DNA of 64,000 nucleotides. Source: Legionella anisa (GTDB lineage: Bacteria > Pseudomonadota > Gammaproteobacteria > Legionellales > Legionellaceae). The notes below the pieces were generated by a model. The model worked only from the letters and a program-made list of their open reading frames with translations. It made no database searches and had not been told where the DNA came from. Each line of letters starts with the position of its first letter. Position 1 is the first letter of the stretch. Below, one piece after another: positions 27,334 to 36,182 of this stretch. Both the position numbers and the translations under genes were made by a program. Where the stretch lies: contig NZ_LNXS01000001.1 of NCBI RefSeq assembly GCF_001467525.1, positions 186,001-250,000 of the forward strand, in the 5' to 3' direction.

Positions 27334-28641
27334 ATGGAATTTTGTAGGAATTTTACTAGAGTTTGTTGGGATGAAATTAGAGAGGAAGTAAAACGCTCTA
27401 ATCCTGAGTTTTTTTTCTTAGTTGATGAAATTGCGCCAGGAAAAGATTTCCCACTATATGTTTTTAACTTTGGATATGGTGATTTAATTGGTGATTCTGA
27501 AACCTTTTATATTCCGCACCAAGGAAAGCTTCAAACTCTTAATAATTTTTCATCTCAAGAACCAATTACTAAAGACCTCTTTTATGGATTTCACAGTTGT
27601 CCATTAGGTCTTGTATTAGATAAGTGCTTTGAATGGTACTTAAGAGGTGATTCAGAAAATGAAACGCATCCTGTTTACATAGATAAGAAAGGGGATTTTT
27701 TTAACATTGGACATGTAACCCAGATAAAACCACTTAAACGATACTTGCCTAATGGCATACTGTCTGTAAAAGCTGGGGCACAAACCACTCTTGTAATACA
27801 AAATATTGGATGCAAAAGAAGCCATAATCGTCTTATTCGATCTGGAATTGATTGCACCATCCCCAATTCATACCATGATCACAGTGAATTTTTTAAACGA
27901 ATTTACCAATCTTGCCCTGCTGAAAGTAAATGGAGGGCCTCTATTGTTTACTTCTCTGAAAAATGGATAGATAACATTGTTAATAATCCTGAGTGGATCA
28001 ATATTAATAAATATTTCTTTAAGTATTATCTACATTATTATGCTTACACCTACTATGGGGACTATTATCAACATATTTTTAGGGTTGCTTTTGATAAGTC
28101 AAATTTAGAACGAGATTTTTTTATTCAAGATACCGCTAAATATATCTTTGAAATTCTCATAGGTGAAAAATATGGGTTTTCGTTTACCAATACCGATGAG
28201 TTCTTGCCTGCATCATGGATAGGCTACGTTTTAAAAGACATTTATAAGCTAAAAACAGAACCGTCTATATTAATACCTAAAAAACATGTTGAAAAAAATC
28301 CAGTATATTTTTCGCTTCAACATCCTATTTTTCGACCATATCAAGGGTTGTCCAGAAAAAGAGCGACTCTAATTTCTGAGCTTGAAAATATGAAAATCGT
28401 TACAAATAAATATAAAGAACTATTTTCCTCTAATCATGAAGAATGGGCTGGTACAATTCTTGAAGAAAAAGCCAAAAAAGCTCAATTTGTTTATTACCAT
28501 GGGTTTGAGAATAAAAAAAATTGGCTTTCGGACATTCATCATTTATTAAAAAATGATTCTGGAGTGCATCATTTAAGCAATGACACTTTTTGTCAAGATG
28601 CGCCTTTTTTTAAAGGATGCATCTCAATAAACAGCTTCTAA
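27334..28641 (+). CDS. Hypothetical protein of 435 residues
   Basis: No domain is recognised. The protein is soluble and rich in aromatic residues (KYYLHYYAYTYYGDYYQH around 230-250) and in Cys, His and Asn (about 150-195). It has no signal peptide. It lies between the island repressor and the borosin-like genes and overlaps the MFS gene stop by 18 nt in a convergent arrangement. It could be an accessory to the peptide cluster or an unrelated cargo gene. Only its length and intact frame support it as real. Confidence 0.7.
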   Translation: MEFCRNFTRVCWDEIREEVKRSNPEFFFLVDEIAPGKDFPLYVFNFGYGDLIGDSETFYIPHQGKLQTLNNFSSQEPITKDLFYGFHSCPLGLVLDKCFEWYLRGDSENETHPVYIDKKGDFFNIGHVTQIKPLKRYLPNGILSVKAGAQTTLVIQNIGCKRSHNRLIRSGIDCTIPNSYHDHSEFFKRIYQSCPAESKWRASIVYFSEKWIDNIVNNPEWININKYFFKYYLHYYAYTYYGDYYQHIFRVAFDKSNLERDFFIQDTAKYIFEILIGEKYGFSFTNTDEFLPASWIGYVLKDIYKLKTEPSILIPKKHVEKNPVYFSLQHPIFRPYQGLSRKRATLISELENMKIVTNKYKELFSSNHEEWAGTILEEKAKKAQFVYYHGFENKKNWLSDIHHLLKNDSGVHHLSNDTFCQDAPFFKGCISINSF

Positions 28642-29829
28642 TCGCTGTGCTCTTTTAGAATTAAATACTAAGAAGGCACTCATGAAACAAAGCAAAGAAG
28701 ATATTGTCCAAGCACTTTGGGCATTGAAATAATACATTGCTACTCCTGATATGAGAGGGCCAATCATCATGCCTAATGCATATGCGCTGCGCCACGCCCC
28801 TATACCTAGGCCACTGTGATTAGAGCTTCCATATTGATGACATAATGCAACGGAGTACGCCATAAACAACATTTCACCAAGAGTAAATACTAAAAGCGAA
28901 CAAAACATTCCTTGTATTGTAGAAGACAGGCCCATAGCAAACGTTGACACCCCTAATAAAATACAGCCGATACAAGCAACTATATGTTTATTGAATCGCT
29001 CAATCCTTTTTGATAATTTTACTTGAAATAATGCGATTAAAATGGGATCAGTTGCGAAAAAAAATCCAATGATTAAAGAATTTCCTATTGTTTCGTTTAA
29101 GTGAATGCCTAGTACTGTTTTTTGTATCCCATAAGTTAAACCGATGCAAAATACTGAAAATAACATTGGAATAAGCGAGCTATAGACTGACTCAATTTCT
29201 TCTTTATTACTGGGTTTTGCGGCCACATCCTGATTACTGATTTCTAATTTTAGAAAAATAACTATTGAAAACAATATCAAAGTAACGCCGACCAAAGTCA
29301 TTGCTAATTTAAAATGATTTTGCGCTAAAAGCATTATCAAAACCATTGCCACAATACCACCAGTATTTTCCAGTGCATTTTTATAGGATTGGGCAATCGT
29401 TAAACTGTGATTGGTATTTTTTGAAATCTGCAAGAAAGATGAGTTACTGCAAGTGATGAACAAGTTGATCCCAAATCCCATTAACAATACAAAGACAACA
29501 GATAAATGAAAAGAACTCACTTTTGCTAGAATAACAAATGCGACGCCCATGAGTAAGAAACTTGCCCCAATTATACCCTTTGCTTGTGCTTTTCCCGTAA
29601 CGTATCCACCACATATACTGCCCAAAATAGCTCCAATCCCCATTGAAAAGCCTAAGAAGCCTATATTTAATTTATTAAAATTGGTGCTTACACTAAAAAA
29701 ATACGCAATATGGTAAGATAGGCCGCCTCCAATAGCCTCTATAAAAGAAAGAGCCAATAATAATTTACAAGTGACTGGTAAATCACTAAAAGAGAACCCT
29801 ACTTTAGAAGAGCTGACTGTTGAGCTCAT
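28624..29829 (-). CDS. MFS transporter, third gene of the borosin-like operon
   Basis: The 401-residue protein has about 12 membrane helices and the MFS loop motif between helices 2 and 3 (GGYVTGKAQAKG). The ATG at 29829 has GAGGG six bases upstream. It begins 43 nt after the methyltransferase stop on the same strand, so it is likely co-transcribed with the precursor and methyltransferase genes. A role in exporting the modified peptide, or resistance to it, is an inference from position. The substrate cannot be read from the sequence. Confidence 0.82.
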   Translation of the reverse strand: MSSTVSSSKVGFSFSDLPVTCKLLLALSFIEAIGGGLSYHIAYFFSVSTNFNKLNIGFLGFSMGIGAILGSICGGYVTGKAQAKGIIGASFLLMGVAFVILAKVSSFHLSVVFVLLMGFGINLFITCSNSSFLQISKNTNHSLTIAQSYKNALENTGGIVAMVLIMLLAQNHFKLAMTLVGVTLILFSIVIFLKLEISNQDVAAKPSNKEEIESVYSSLIPMLFSVFCIGLTYGIQKTVLGIHLNETIGNSLIIGFFFATDPILIALFQVKLSKRIERFNKHIVACIGCILLGVSTFAMGLSSTIQGMFCSLLVFTLGEMLFMAYSVALCHQYGSSNHSGLGIGAWRSAYALGMMIGPLISGVAMYYFNAQSAWTISSLLCFMSAFLVFNSKRAQRLEAVY

Positions 29830-29872
29830 TGTAATCCCTCACATTAAATAAAAATTAGATACATCCACTAAA

Positions 29873-30643
29873 CTATGCCACTTGATTTAATAACCTTAAT
29901 GCATCAGAACTCGGCATTCGTTGTATTTTATCGGGAGGAATATACAAAGTAGACAGTGTTGTTAACTCTTGCCTATCAAGTTGCTCTAAATCAAATTCAG
30001 ATATCTTTGGATGAGTACCAGGATAAAGAGCGGCTTCGTAAATAACCGCTTTTTTTTCTTTTTTATAGAGTTCGATTAATTTTTTTTTAATAAAATTAAG
30101 AGCCTCAAAATTGATTTTATTTGTTGGTAAACCCAGATTTCCAACCATACCAATCTGGTAAATTACTACATGAGAAGAAGGATCTACTACTTTATCATAT
30201 AGAAGATATTCCGTAGCATCAAAGGATTGGATACCTCCAGATGCGGGATCAAACCTAAGATCGGCATATAAACAATCTTGAGTTGAAATACCAGGGCACA
30301 CCACTGTTTTAATGCTATCATCAAGCATAGACAAAGCGAGCAAGCCAGGAGTAGCAAACACACATGGATGACCATATATAACAACACATAATGATCGTAC
30401 ATCTTCTATCGCGCTATAAATATATTGTGCAATATTATTATAAGCACTTTCTCTTGATTTAGAGTTAAAGTATATTTCATCCAGTGACTCTGATGATTTC
30501 GCTAATTTACGAATATAGCGCTCTAGCAAGGGTTCATTAACTAAGTAGATTACCTTATCACAAGTAGAAATATATCCTTTTGCTTCTTCTGTAATATGAG
30601 CTATTGTTTTAATTCCAGTACCAACTAACGCTACAACTTTCAC
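29873..30643 (-). CDS. Borosin-type peptide alpha-N-methyltransferase (tetrapyrrole-methylase fold)
   Basis: This 256-residue enzyme has the tetrapyrrole-methylase SAM fold: VGTGIKTI (7-14), YGHPCVFATPG (90-100), CPGISTQDCLYADL (116-129), GGIQSFDATEYL, VVIYQIG and LSTLYIPP. The Arg64-x3-Tyr68 pair and Tyr90 in YGHP fall where OphMA and SonM borosin methyltransferases have catalytic Arg/Tyr residues. Borosin enzymes iteratively N-methylate backbone amides of a precursor peptide. Here the precursor is a separate 72-residue protein encoded just upstream. The GTG start (30643) has AAGGA overlapping the precursor stop, so translation is coupled. Cobalamin or siroheme roles are unlikely because no such genes are nearby. 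Confidence 0.85.
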   Translation of the reverse strand: MKVVALVGTGIKTIAHITEEAKGYISTCDKVIYLVNEPLLERYIRKLAKSSESLDEIYFNSKSRESAYNNIAQYIYSAIEDVRSLCVVIYGHPCVFATPGLLALSMLDDSIKTVVCPGISTQDCLYADLRFDPASGGIQSFDATEYLLYDKVVDPSSHVVIYQIGMVGNLGLPTNKINFEALNFIKKKLIELYKKEKKAVIYEAALYPGTHPKISEFDLEQLDRQELTTLSTLYIPPDKIQRMPSSDALRLLNQVA

Positions 30644-30651
30644 TTAAATCC

Positions 30652-30870
30652 TTATTTGGTCACTGGAAAAACATGGCTCATATCCGGATACGGGATCACA
30701 TGGCTCATATCCGAAAAATTCTTTTTATCAGTGATTAACTCCCTGATCTTATGTGTATCTGAGTTTTTATATGATTCAACCAAGCTTTTACTTAAAACCC
30801 AATCCTCTAAAGCCACTGTATCAAGGAGTGGATTTTTCACCAATGCCTCAACTGCATCTAATAATTCCAT
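30652..30870 (-). CDS. Borosin-like precursor peptide with two 9-residue core repeats
   Basis: From the ATG at 30870, six bases after GGAGG, the protein is 72 residues. Residues 1-50 are helical (MELLDAVEALVKNPLLDTV..., KIRELITDKK) and resemble the methyltransferase-binding domain of SonA-type precursors. Residues 53-70 are two tandem repeats, SDMSHVIPY and PDMSHVFPV, followed by TK. The repeat is also exact in DNA (16 nt at 30671 and 30698). I infer that the repeats are the methylated core. An in-frame start 7 codons earlier is less likely. It lies 8 nt before the methyltransferase gene. Confidence 0.8.
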   Translation of the reverse strand: MELLDAVEALVKNPLLDTVALEDWVLSKSLVESYKNSDTHKIRELITDKKNFSDMSHVIPYPDMSHVFPVTK

Positions 30871-31153
30871 AGTCCCTCCAAAATTTGGCAATCAAAATTT
30901 TGCACTATTTATTTTATAAAAATTTAAATCATTATCCTATCAAAAATCAATCATTATCAAGAAATCTTTTATTTCAAATAACATGTCCGTGCATAGAATA
31001 TCATTACGGATTGACTCATATTATTCCACAAATGTATGTTTTTTTGAACACAAATTATTTTGCGCTTGCCTCAATGTCTACGGTTTTTTTACTTCCTAAA
31101 TTATTTAATGTTATCCTCCTCAATCATATGATAATAATCAATAAGGACTCTAT
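30871..31153. promoter_or_regulatory. Divergent promoter region, borosin-like operon / ABC exporters
   Basis: This 283-nt, very AT-rich region separates the peptide operon from the ABC exporter operon. AATCATTATC occurs twice in direct orientation (30927-30936 and 30949-30958), 22 bp apart or two DNA turns. That decamer equals the right half of the Fur consensus. It may bind a regulator upstream of the precursor gene. The sites are 57-88 bp from the precursor start. Confidence 0.45.
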
Positions 31154-32920
31154 TTGACGAGTTTACAGATAATATCCCATTTTTTTCCATTTTTTTGGCC
31201 GAAAAATAATTTTAAAAAAAAGTTTCGGGTCATATTTTCATTATTTTTGGTTTTCACAACACTCGCCTTAAATTTAATTGTACCCATTTTTTTTAAAGAT
31301 ATAGTAACTGCATTATCCGGTACGATAAGGACATCGAGCATGATGATTATCTCGCTGATCTGCTGTTATGGATTACTCTGGATGCTGGCAAGATGCAGTG
31401 AAAAAATTCGCGAGATGCTTTCTTTTGTAAACATAAGTACAACAATTGCGGATTATAGTACTCATGTCTTTGCACACCTTCATGCTTTAAATTACAAATT
31501 TCATCTGGATAAGGAAACCGGAAAAATAACCAGCGCTATCAGTCGCGCACAGCTTGCAATCGCGATGCTTATCTCGAACATATTGTTTCGGATTGTGCCT
31601 GTTTTTTTAGAAATTCTCTTCGCTTTTTTAATCATTTGGCACTTCTATGGCTTAAGCTATGGCCTCTATCTAATTATTATTTTGGGAATCTATCTTGTTT
31701 TTAATGGACTCACTCAAAAAAAATCCACAGTCCTGCAAAAAAATTGTAGCATTGCTGAATTAAATGTAAGTTCCGCAATTACCGACAGCCTACTCAACAC
31801 AGAAACTGTAAAATACTACAACAGTCAAACCGTAGAACATAAAAAAATAGACCAATTTTTACAAGAAAGCGTTCATGCAAATACAGCATTATTTAGTGGA
31901 AACGGTACATTTTTGGTGATACAAACACTCATTATTGCGGGGGGTCTTGCCTTTTTGTCCTATAAAGTAGGGTACCAAATTTTAATTGGACAGTTAAAAA
32001 TTGGTGACTTTGTCCTGATTAATGGCTATTTATTACAGTTATTTGAACCTTTAAGCGAAGCTAGTGTGCGTTGGCGAGATACCAAAAATGATTTATCCAA
32101 AATAGAATATTCAGCCTATTTATTAGATCAAACCGATGAAGTTGAACAAGACCATCCTGATGCAAAACCTTTATTCATTACCGGCCCGCATGTTCACTTT
32201 AAAAACGTCACTTTCGGTTACCAACCAGAACACCCCATTTTAAAAAATGTAAGCTTCGAAGTTCCACCCGCAAAGATGACAGCTATTGTGGGACCCAGCG
32301 GATCGGGTAAATCAACGATTGCACGATTATTGCTGGGATTATTTGAAGTCACTCAGGGACAAATACTCATAGATGACCAGGATATTACTGCTGTGAGCAA
32401 GCATTCATTACGCCAACAAATCGGAATTGTTCCACAAGAAGTTCTACTCTTCAACAATACGTTGAGGTTTAATCTCTGCTACGGTGCTCTAAATATCTCC
32501 GAGCGTGAAATCAATAACGTAATCCAACTGGCGCACTTGGAAGAGATGGTAAAAAACCTCCCCAAAGGAATTGAAACCAACATCGGTGAAGGGGGTTTTA
32601 AATTATCAGGAGGAGAACGCCAGAGGATTGGAATAGCAAGATGTTTATTACGCAACCCGAGTATTTTGTTATTTGATGAAGCAACCGCATCGCTCGACAC
32701 GCAGACTGAAAAAAATATCCAGGAAAATATTGAGGAAGTTACAAAACATACCACCAGTATAGTCATTGCACATCGTTTGAGTACGATTATTCATGCTGAC
32801 AACATTCTTGTTTTACAAGACGGAGAAATCGTAGAAGCTGGAACGCATCAAGAATTAATCGAGAAAAAGGGATTATATTACTCCATGTGGAATAGCCAGC
32901 AGCAAAAGAGTGCATCATGA
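31154..32920 (+). CDS. ATM1-like half ABC exporter, first of a pair
   Basis: The 588-residue protein has a six-helix membrane domain starting FFPFFWPKNNFKKKFRVIFSLF. The ATPase has Walker A GPSGSGKST (about 380-388), Q-loop IGIVPQE, signature LSGGERQR (about 485), Walker B ILLFDEAT and H-loop AHRLS. The N-terminal motif and NLIVPIFFKDIV resemble ATM1/ABCB7-type exporters. The start is probably TTG at 31154 with AAGGA eight bases before it. Alignment with the second exporter supports that start. It overlaps the second gene by 4 nt, implying a heterodimer. Confidence 0.85.
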   Translation: MTSLQIISHFFPFFWPKNNFKKKFRVIFSLFLVFTTLALNLIVPIFFKDIVTALSGTIRTSSMMIISLICCYGLLWMLARCSEKIREMLSFVNISTTIADYSTHVFAHLHALNYKFHLDKETGKITSAISRAQLAIAMLISNILFRIVPVFLEILFAFLIIWHFYGLSYGLYLIIILGIYLVFNGLTQKKSTVLQKNCSIAELNVSSAITDSLLNTETVKYYNSQTVEHKKIDQFLQESVHANTALFSGNGTFLVIQTLIIAGGLAFLSYKVGYQILIGQLKIGDFVLINGYLLQLFEPLSEASVRWRDTKNDLSKIEYSAYLLDQTDEVEQDHPDAKPLFITGPHVHFKNVTFGYQPEHPILKNVSFEVPPAKMTAIVGPSGSGKSTIARLLLGLFEVTQGQILIDDQDITAVSKHSLRQQIGIVPQEVLLFNNTLRFNLCYGALNISEREINNVIQLAHLEEMVKNLPKGIETNIGEGGFKLSGGERQRIGIARCLLRNPSILLFDEATASLDTQTEKNIQENIEEVTKHTTSIVIAHRLSTIIHADNILVLQDGEIVEAGTHQELIEKKGLYYSMWNSQQQKSAS

Positions 32921-34725
32921 TGAATGAAAGTTTACCCAGCATTAAAGAAACTATCTACTATCTTTGGCCTTGCGTTTGGACAAAGAACAGCCTAAGAGGA
33001 AAAATTCACGTTGTCTTGGCTCTCTTATTTATATTGATTTCCATTGCACTAAATTTGTGTGTCCCCATTTTTTTAAAAGAAGCCATTAATGCACTCTCTG
33101 GACATGCCCTATTTTTAAACAGCACCCCTTTAGTCATCATTCTGACTTATGCATCGGTTTGGGGTGCATCCAAAGCTTGTATCACCCTCAGTCAAGTAAT
33201 AGCTTTTCCTGTAGAATTAGAAGGGGCGAGAAAATTTTGTTTAGAACTTTTTGATCACGTACAAGCGCTTTCCACAAAATTTCATAGAGAACGTAAATCA
33301 GGCGAAATTCTTACAATCATAGAACGTTCACACTCGTCTGCTGTTGATCTTATTGGTCGACCTATTGTGATGATATTGCCGGTTCTTATAGAAATAATTT
33401 TTGCTATGATTTTTTTGAGCTATTTTTATGATCTTTTTTTTGGATTGGTTCTATTGTTGATGCTGGTTTCTTATATCTTGCTAAGCTATTACACCGCTCA
33501 ATGGATTGTAAAATGCAGAATGAAGCAAAACAATGAAGATGCATCTGCAAACGCCTATCTGGTGGAAAGCCTGTTGCATGCGGATACCGTGAAATATTTT
33601 AATACCCAACAGGATGAAATCAATACAGCTGCTCAAAAATTACAAGAAAAGGCCTGTGCAGATACTCGAGCATTAAATGCCGATGCAAAAATTCATCTTA
33701 TGCAAAATGTCATTGTCGGTATGTGTGTTATTATTATGCTCTTACTTGCTGGCAGCCGAGTCATTGCAGGGAGCATGAATGTCGGAGATTTTGTACTGGT
33801 CCATGGCTATTTATTCATGTTCATGCTGCCATTATCCATGCTAGGCTATCGAATTCGTGTTACCCGAGATGATTTAGCTCGTTTTCAAACCGCGATTCAG
33901 TTGCTGAAAATTCCTATCGATATTCAAGACCAACCCAATGCCAGAACACTTAAGTACAAAGAAGGAAAAATCCAATTTGATCACGTCCATTTTACTTATA
34001 ATGAACATCGAAAAATTCTTGATGACGTTAGCTTTATAGTTGAACCCGGTACCACTACTGCAATCGTTGGATCCTCAGGATCCGGCAAATCCACTCTCGC
34101 AAGATTAATCTTTCGGCTTTACGATTTGAATTCGGGGAGTATTCAGATTGATGGGCAAAATATTAGCAATATCCAACATGCATCACTCAGAGCAATACTC
34201 GGTATTGTTCCTCAGGAAACTGCTTTATTCAATGATACCTTAAGAAATAACCTGATATATGGAAATCCGCATGTCACTCATGATGAATTGGCGGATGCAA
34301 TACAAGCAGTACATCTTGACAGGTTCGTGGCAAAACTGCCTGATGGGTTAGAAACCAGAGTTGGTGAGCGCGGATTAAAATTGTCTGGTGGCGAAAAACA
34401 GCGAGTGGCCATCGCTAGAATGCTGCTTAAAAAACCTAAAATTTTTATTTTTGATGAAGCAACATCTTCACTGGATATGAAAACAGAGAAAGACATTCAG
34501 ACCTGTCTCAAACAGATATCGATCAACACAACAACACTTATTATTGCACATAGACTTTCTACAGTAACGCATGCAGATAATATTCTGGTACTCGCTAAAG
34601 GTGTGATTATTGAGCAAGGTACCCACAATGAACTACTAAATCAAAATGGTGCCTATGCTCAATTGTGGAAAGCTCAAAGTCAAAATAAAATTGACACAGG
34701 GTCTATTAATGGCTTTGTTCCTTAG
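32917..34725 (+). CDS. ATM1-like half ABC exporter, second of a pair
   Basis: The 602-residue protein is colinear with the first exporter. It has a six-helix domain (IKETIYYLWPCVWTKNSLRGK...NLCVPIFLKEAINALSG), Walker A GSSGSGKST (about 385-393), signature LSGGEKQR (about 488), Walker B IFIFDEATSSLD and AHRLS. It probably pairs with the product of the preceding gene. Divergent placement next to the peptide operon makes export of the modified peptide, or metal/thiol export as in the ATM1 family, both possible. A hairpin follows its stop. Confidence 0.87.
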   Translation: MMNESLPSIKETIYYLWPCVWTKNSLRGKIHVVLALLFILISIALNLCVPIFLKEAINALSGHALFLNSTPLVIILTYASVWGASKACITLSQVIAFPVELEGARKFCLELFDHVQALSTKFHRERKSGEILTIIERSHSSAVDLIGRPIVMILPVLIEIIFAMIFLSYFYDLFFGLVLLLMLVSYILLSYYTAQWIVKCRMKQNNEDASANAYLVESLLHADTVKYFNTQQDEINTAAQKLQEKACADTRALNADAKIHLMQNVIVGMCVIIMLLLAGSRVIAGSMNVGDFVLVHGYLFMFMLPLSMLGYRIRVTRDDLARFQTAIQLLKIPIDIQDQPNARTLKYKEGKIQFDHVHFTYNEHRKILDDVSFIVEPGTTTAIVGSSGSGKSTLARLIFRLYDLNSGSIQIDGQNISNIQHASLRAILGIVPQETALFNDTLRNNLIYGNPHVTHDELADAIQAVHLDRFVAKLPDGLETRVGERGLKLSGGEKQRVAIARMLLKKPKIFIFDEATSSLDMKTEKDIQTCLKQISINTTTLIIAHRLSTVTHADNILVLAKGVIIEQGTHNELLNQNGAYAQLWKAQSQNKIDTGSINGFVP

Positions 34726-34727
34726 CT

Positions 34728-34771
34728 CATTATCCTCCGAAAAATACCTCTATATTTTGAGGAGGATAATG
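34728..34771. terminator. Strong dyad after the ABC exporter pair
   Basis: CATTATCCTCC (34728-34738) and GGAGGATAATG (34761-34771) form an 11-bp stem. Inner AAAATA/TATTTT can extend it. No T-run follows, so it may be a processing or attenuation hairpin rather than an intrinsic terminator. Confidence 0.5.
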
Positions 34772-34806
34772 CTTGGTTATGCTGTGACACCAATGGAGGC
34801 GGCATT

Positions 34807-35649
34807 ATGAATATAAAACAAAACGACACATCAACCACTCCCCCTATTTTATATGGTACAGCATGGAAAGAAGATGACACAAAACGTTTGGTGCTCCAGG
34901 CACTCAACTCAGGATTTCGAGGGATTGATACTGCCAATCAACGTAGGCATTATTTTGAAGAAGCCGTGGGTGATGCAATTGATCAATTTTTAACAACTAG
35001 TCAAAAAACACGCAGTGATTTATTTCTACAAACAAAATTTACCTCTGTACATGGCCAAGATCATAGAAAACCTTATGATGAATTTGATTCATTGACCAAC
35101 CAGGTCAAGCAATCCTTTGCAAGCTCACTAGAACATTTACAGACAGACTACATTGACGCCTATATACTTCATGGCCCTTCACTATCTCATGGAATAATCG
35201 ATGCAGATTTAGAAATTTGGCAGGCCATGGAAGAGCTGGTGTGTAGTAGAAAGGTAAAGTTTCTCGGCATTTCTAACGTTAATATGGTACAAGTTGAAGA
35301 ACTATATAGAAAAGTCTCTATAAAGCCGTCGTTTATACAAAATAGATGTTTCGCCATAACACAATGGGATCAAGACGTTAGGACATTTAGTCAAAAAAAC
35401 AAGATTATCTATCAAGGATTTTCTTTGCTCACTGCGAATCAGCGGTATTTATTAAACCCTCACATGCAATCACTTGCTGTAAAATATGATAAAACCATCC
35501 CGCAAATTATATTTCGCTTTGCAAACCAAGTGGGGATATTGCCTTTAACCGGCACTACAAATCAACAACACATGGATAATGATTTAAACATATATGACTT
35601 TGAGCTTACACAAGAAGAAATTCAATATATAGAAAATATAGGATTATAA
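34807..35649 (+). CDS. Aldo/keto reductase
   Basis: The 280-residue protein has the AKR tetrad region: FRGIDTANQRRHYFEEAVG (catalytic Asp and a Tyr), QTKFT (Lys) and ILHGP (His). A NADPH-binding end contains LPLTGTTNQQHMDNDL. It reduces carbonyls with NADPH. It lies 81 nt after the second exporter on the same strand and 10 nt before a GNAT gene. A link to the exporters or peptide product is possible but unproven. Confidence 0.85.
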   Translation: MNIKQNDTSTTPPILYGTAWKEDDTKRLVLQALNSGFRGIDTANQRRHYFEEAVGDAIDQFLTTSQKTRSDLFLQTKFTSVHGQDHRKPYDEFDSLTNQVKQSFASSLEHLQTDYIDAYILHGPSLSHGIIDADLEIWQAMEELVCSRKVKFLGISNVNMVQVEELYRKVSIKPSFIQNRCFAITQWDQDVRTFSQKNKIIYQGFSLLTANQRYLLNPHMQSLAVKYDKTIPQIIFRFANQVGILPLTGTTNQQHMDNDLNIYDFELTQEEIQYIENIGL

Positions 35650-35659
35650 GTGAACCAAT

Positions 35660-36160
35660 ATGACCATTAAAATTGAAACACCAAGGATGCTTTTGCGTTT
35701 AATTAAGGATGAGGACTTAGATCAAGTTGCTCAGCTTCATGCAGACCGAGAAGTTAGAAAATTCTTTCCTGATGGAACACAAGATCGCGAGCAGACTAAG
35801 CGAAGAATAAAACAGATTATGAACCTTTATGGAGATAAAGGATTGCCTGGTTTTGTTATATTCAATAAGGTGACTCATGAATTCATTGGACGATGTGGAT
35901 TTGGGCCAATTGAAACAGGGGAAATTGAAGTTGGATACCTTATTGTAAGAAAATTTTGGGGTATGGGTTATGCATCTGAAGCACTAGAGGCACTTCTTGA
36001 ATGGAGTAAAATAAATATCAATTCTGATTATATTATTGCTTTTGCGCCACTCAAACATAGTGCATCACATCGAGTAATGGAGAAGTGTGGTATGGAATAT
36101 TATAAAGATGAACTTGGTCATGGTGTTGAGTGTAAATTTTATCGTTCCAAAAATAAATAA
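35660..36160 (+). CDS. GNAT acetyltransferase (RimJ/RimL-like)
   Basis: The 166-residue protein starts IETPRMLLRLIKDEDLDQVAQLHADREV, the usual opening of Acetyltransf_3 enzymes. It has IEVGYLIVRKFWGMGYASEAL, the acetyl-CoA-binding loop, and HRVMEKCGMEYY. It transfers acetyl groups from acetyl-CoA to an amine. The substrate is unknown. It follows the aldo/keto reductase closely and is probably in the same operon. Confidence 0.85.
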   Translation: MTIKIETPRMLLRLIKDEDLDQVAQLHADREVRKFFPDGTQDREQTKRRIKQIMNLYGDKGLPGFVIFNKVTHEFIGRCGFGPIETGEIEVGYLIVRKFWGMGYASEALEALLEWSKININSDYIIAFAPLKHSASHRVMEKCGMEYYKDELGHGVECKFYRSKNK

Positions 36161-36182
36161 TTTATAAAACAGGTCAATTAGC

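Noticed and set aside
29873-30643. Cobalamin, siroheme or RsmI methylase
   Set aside because: The fold is shared, but the borosin-type Arg-x3-Tyr/YGHP pattern and the adjacent repeat-bearing peptide fit better, and no tetrapyrrole genes are nearby.
30671-30713. CRISPR-like direct repeats
   Set aside because: There are only two copies, they are in frame inside the precursor peptide, and no cas genes are present.
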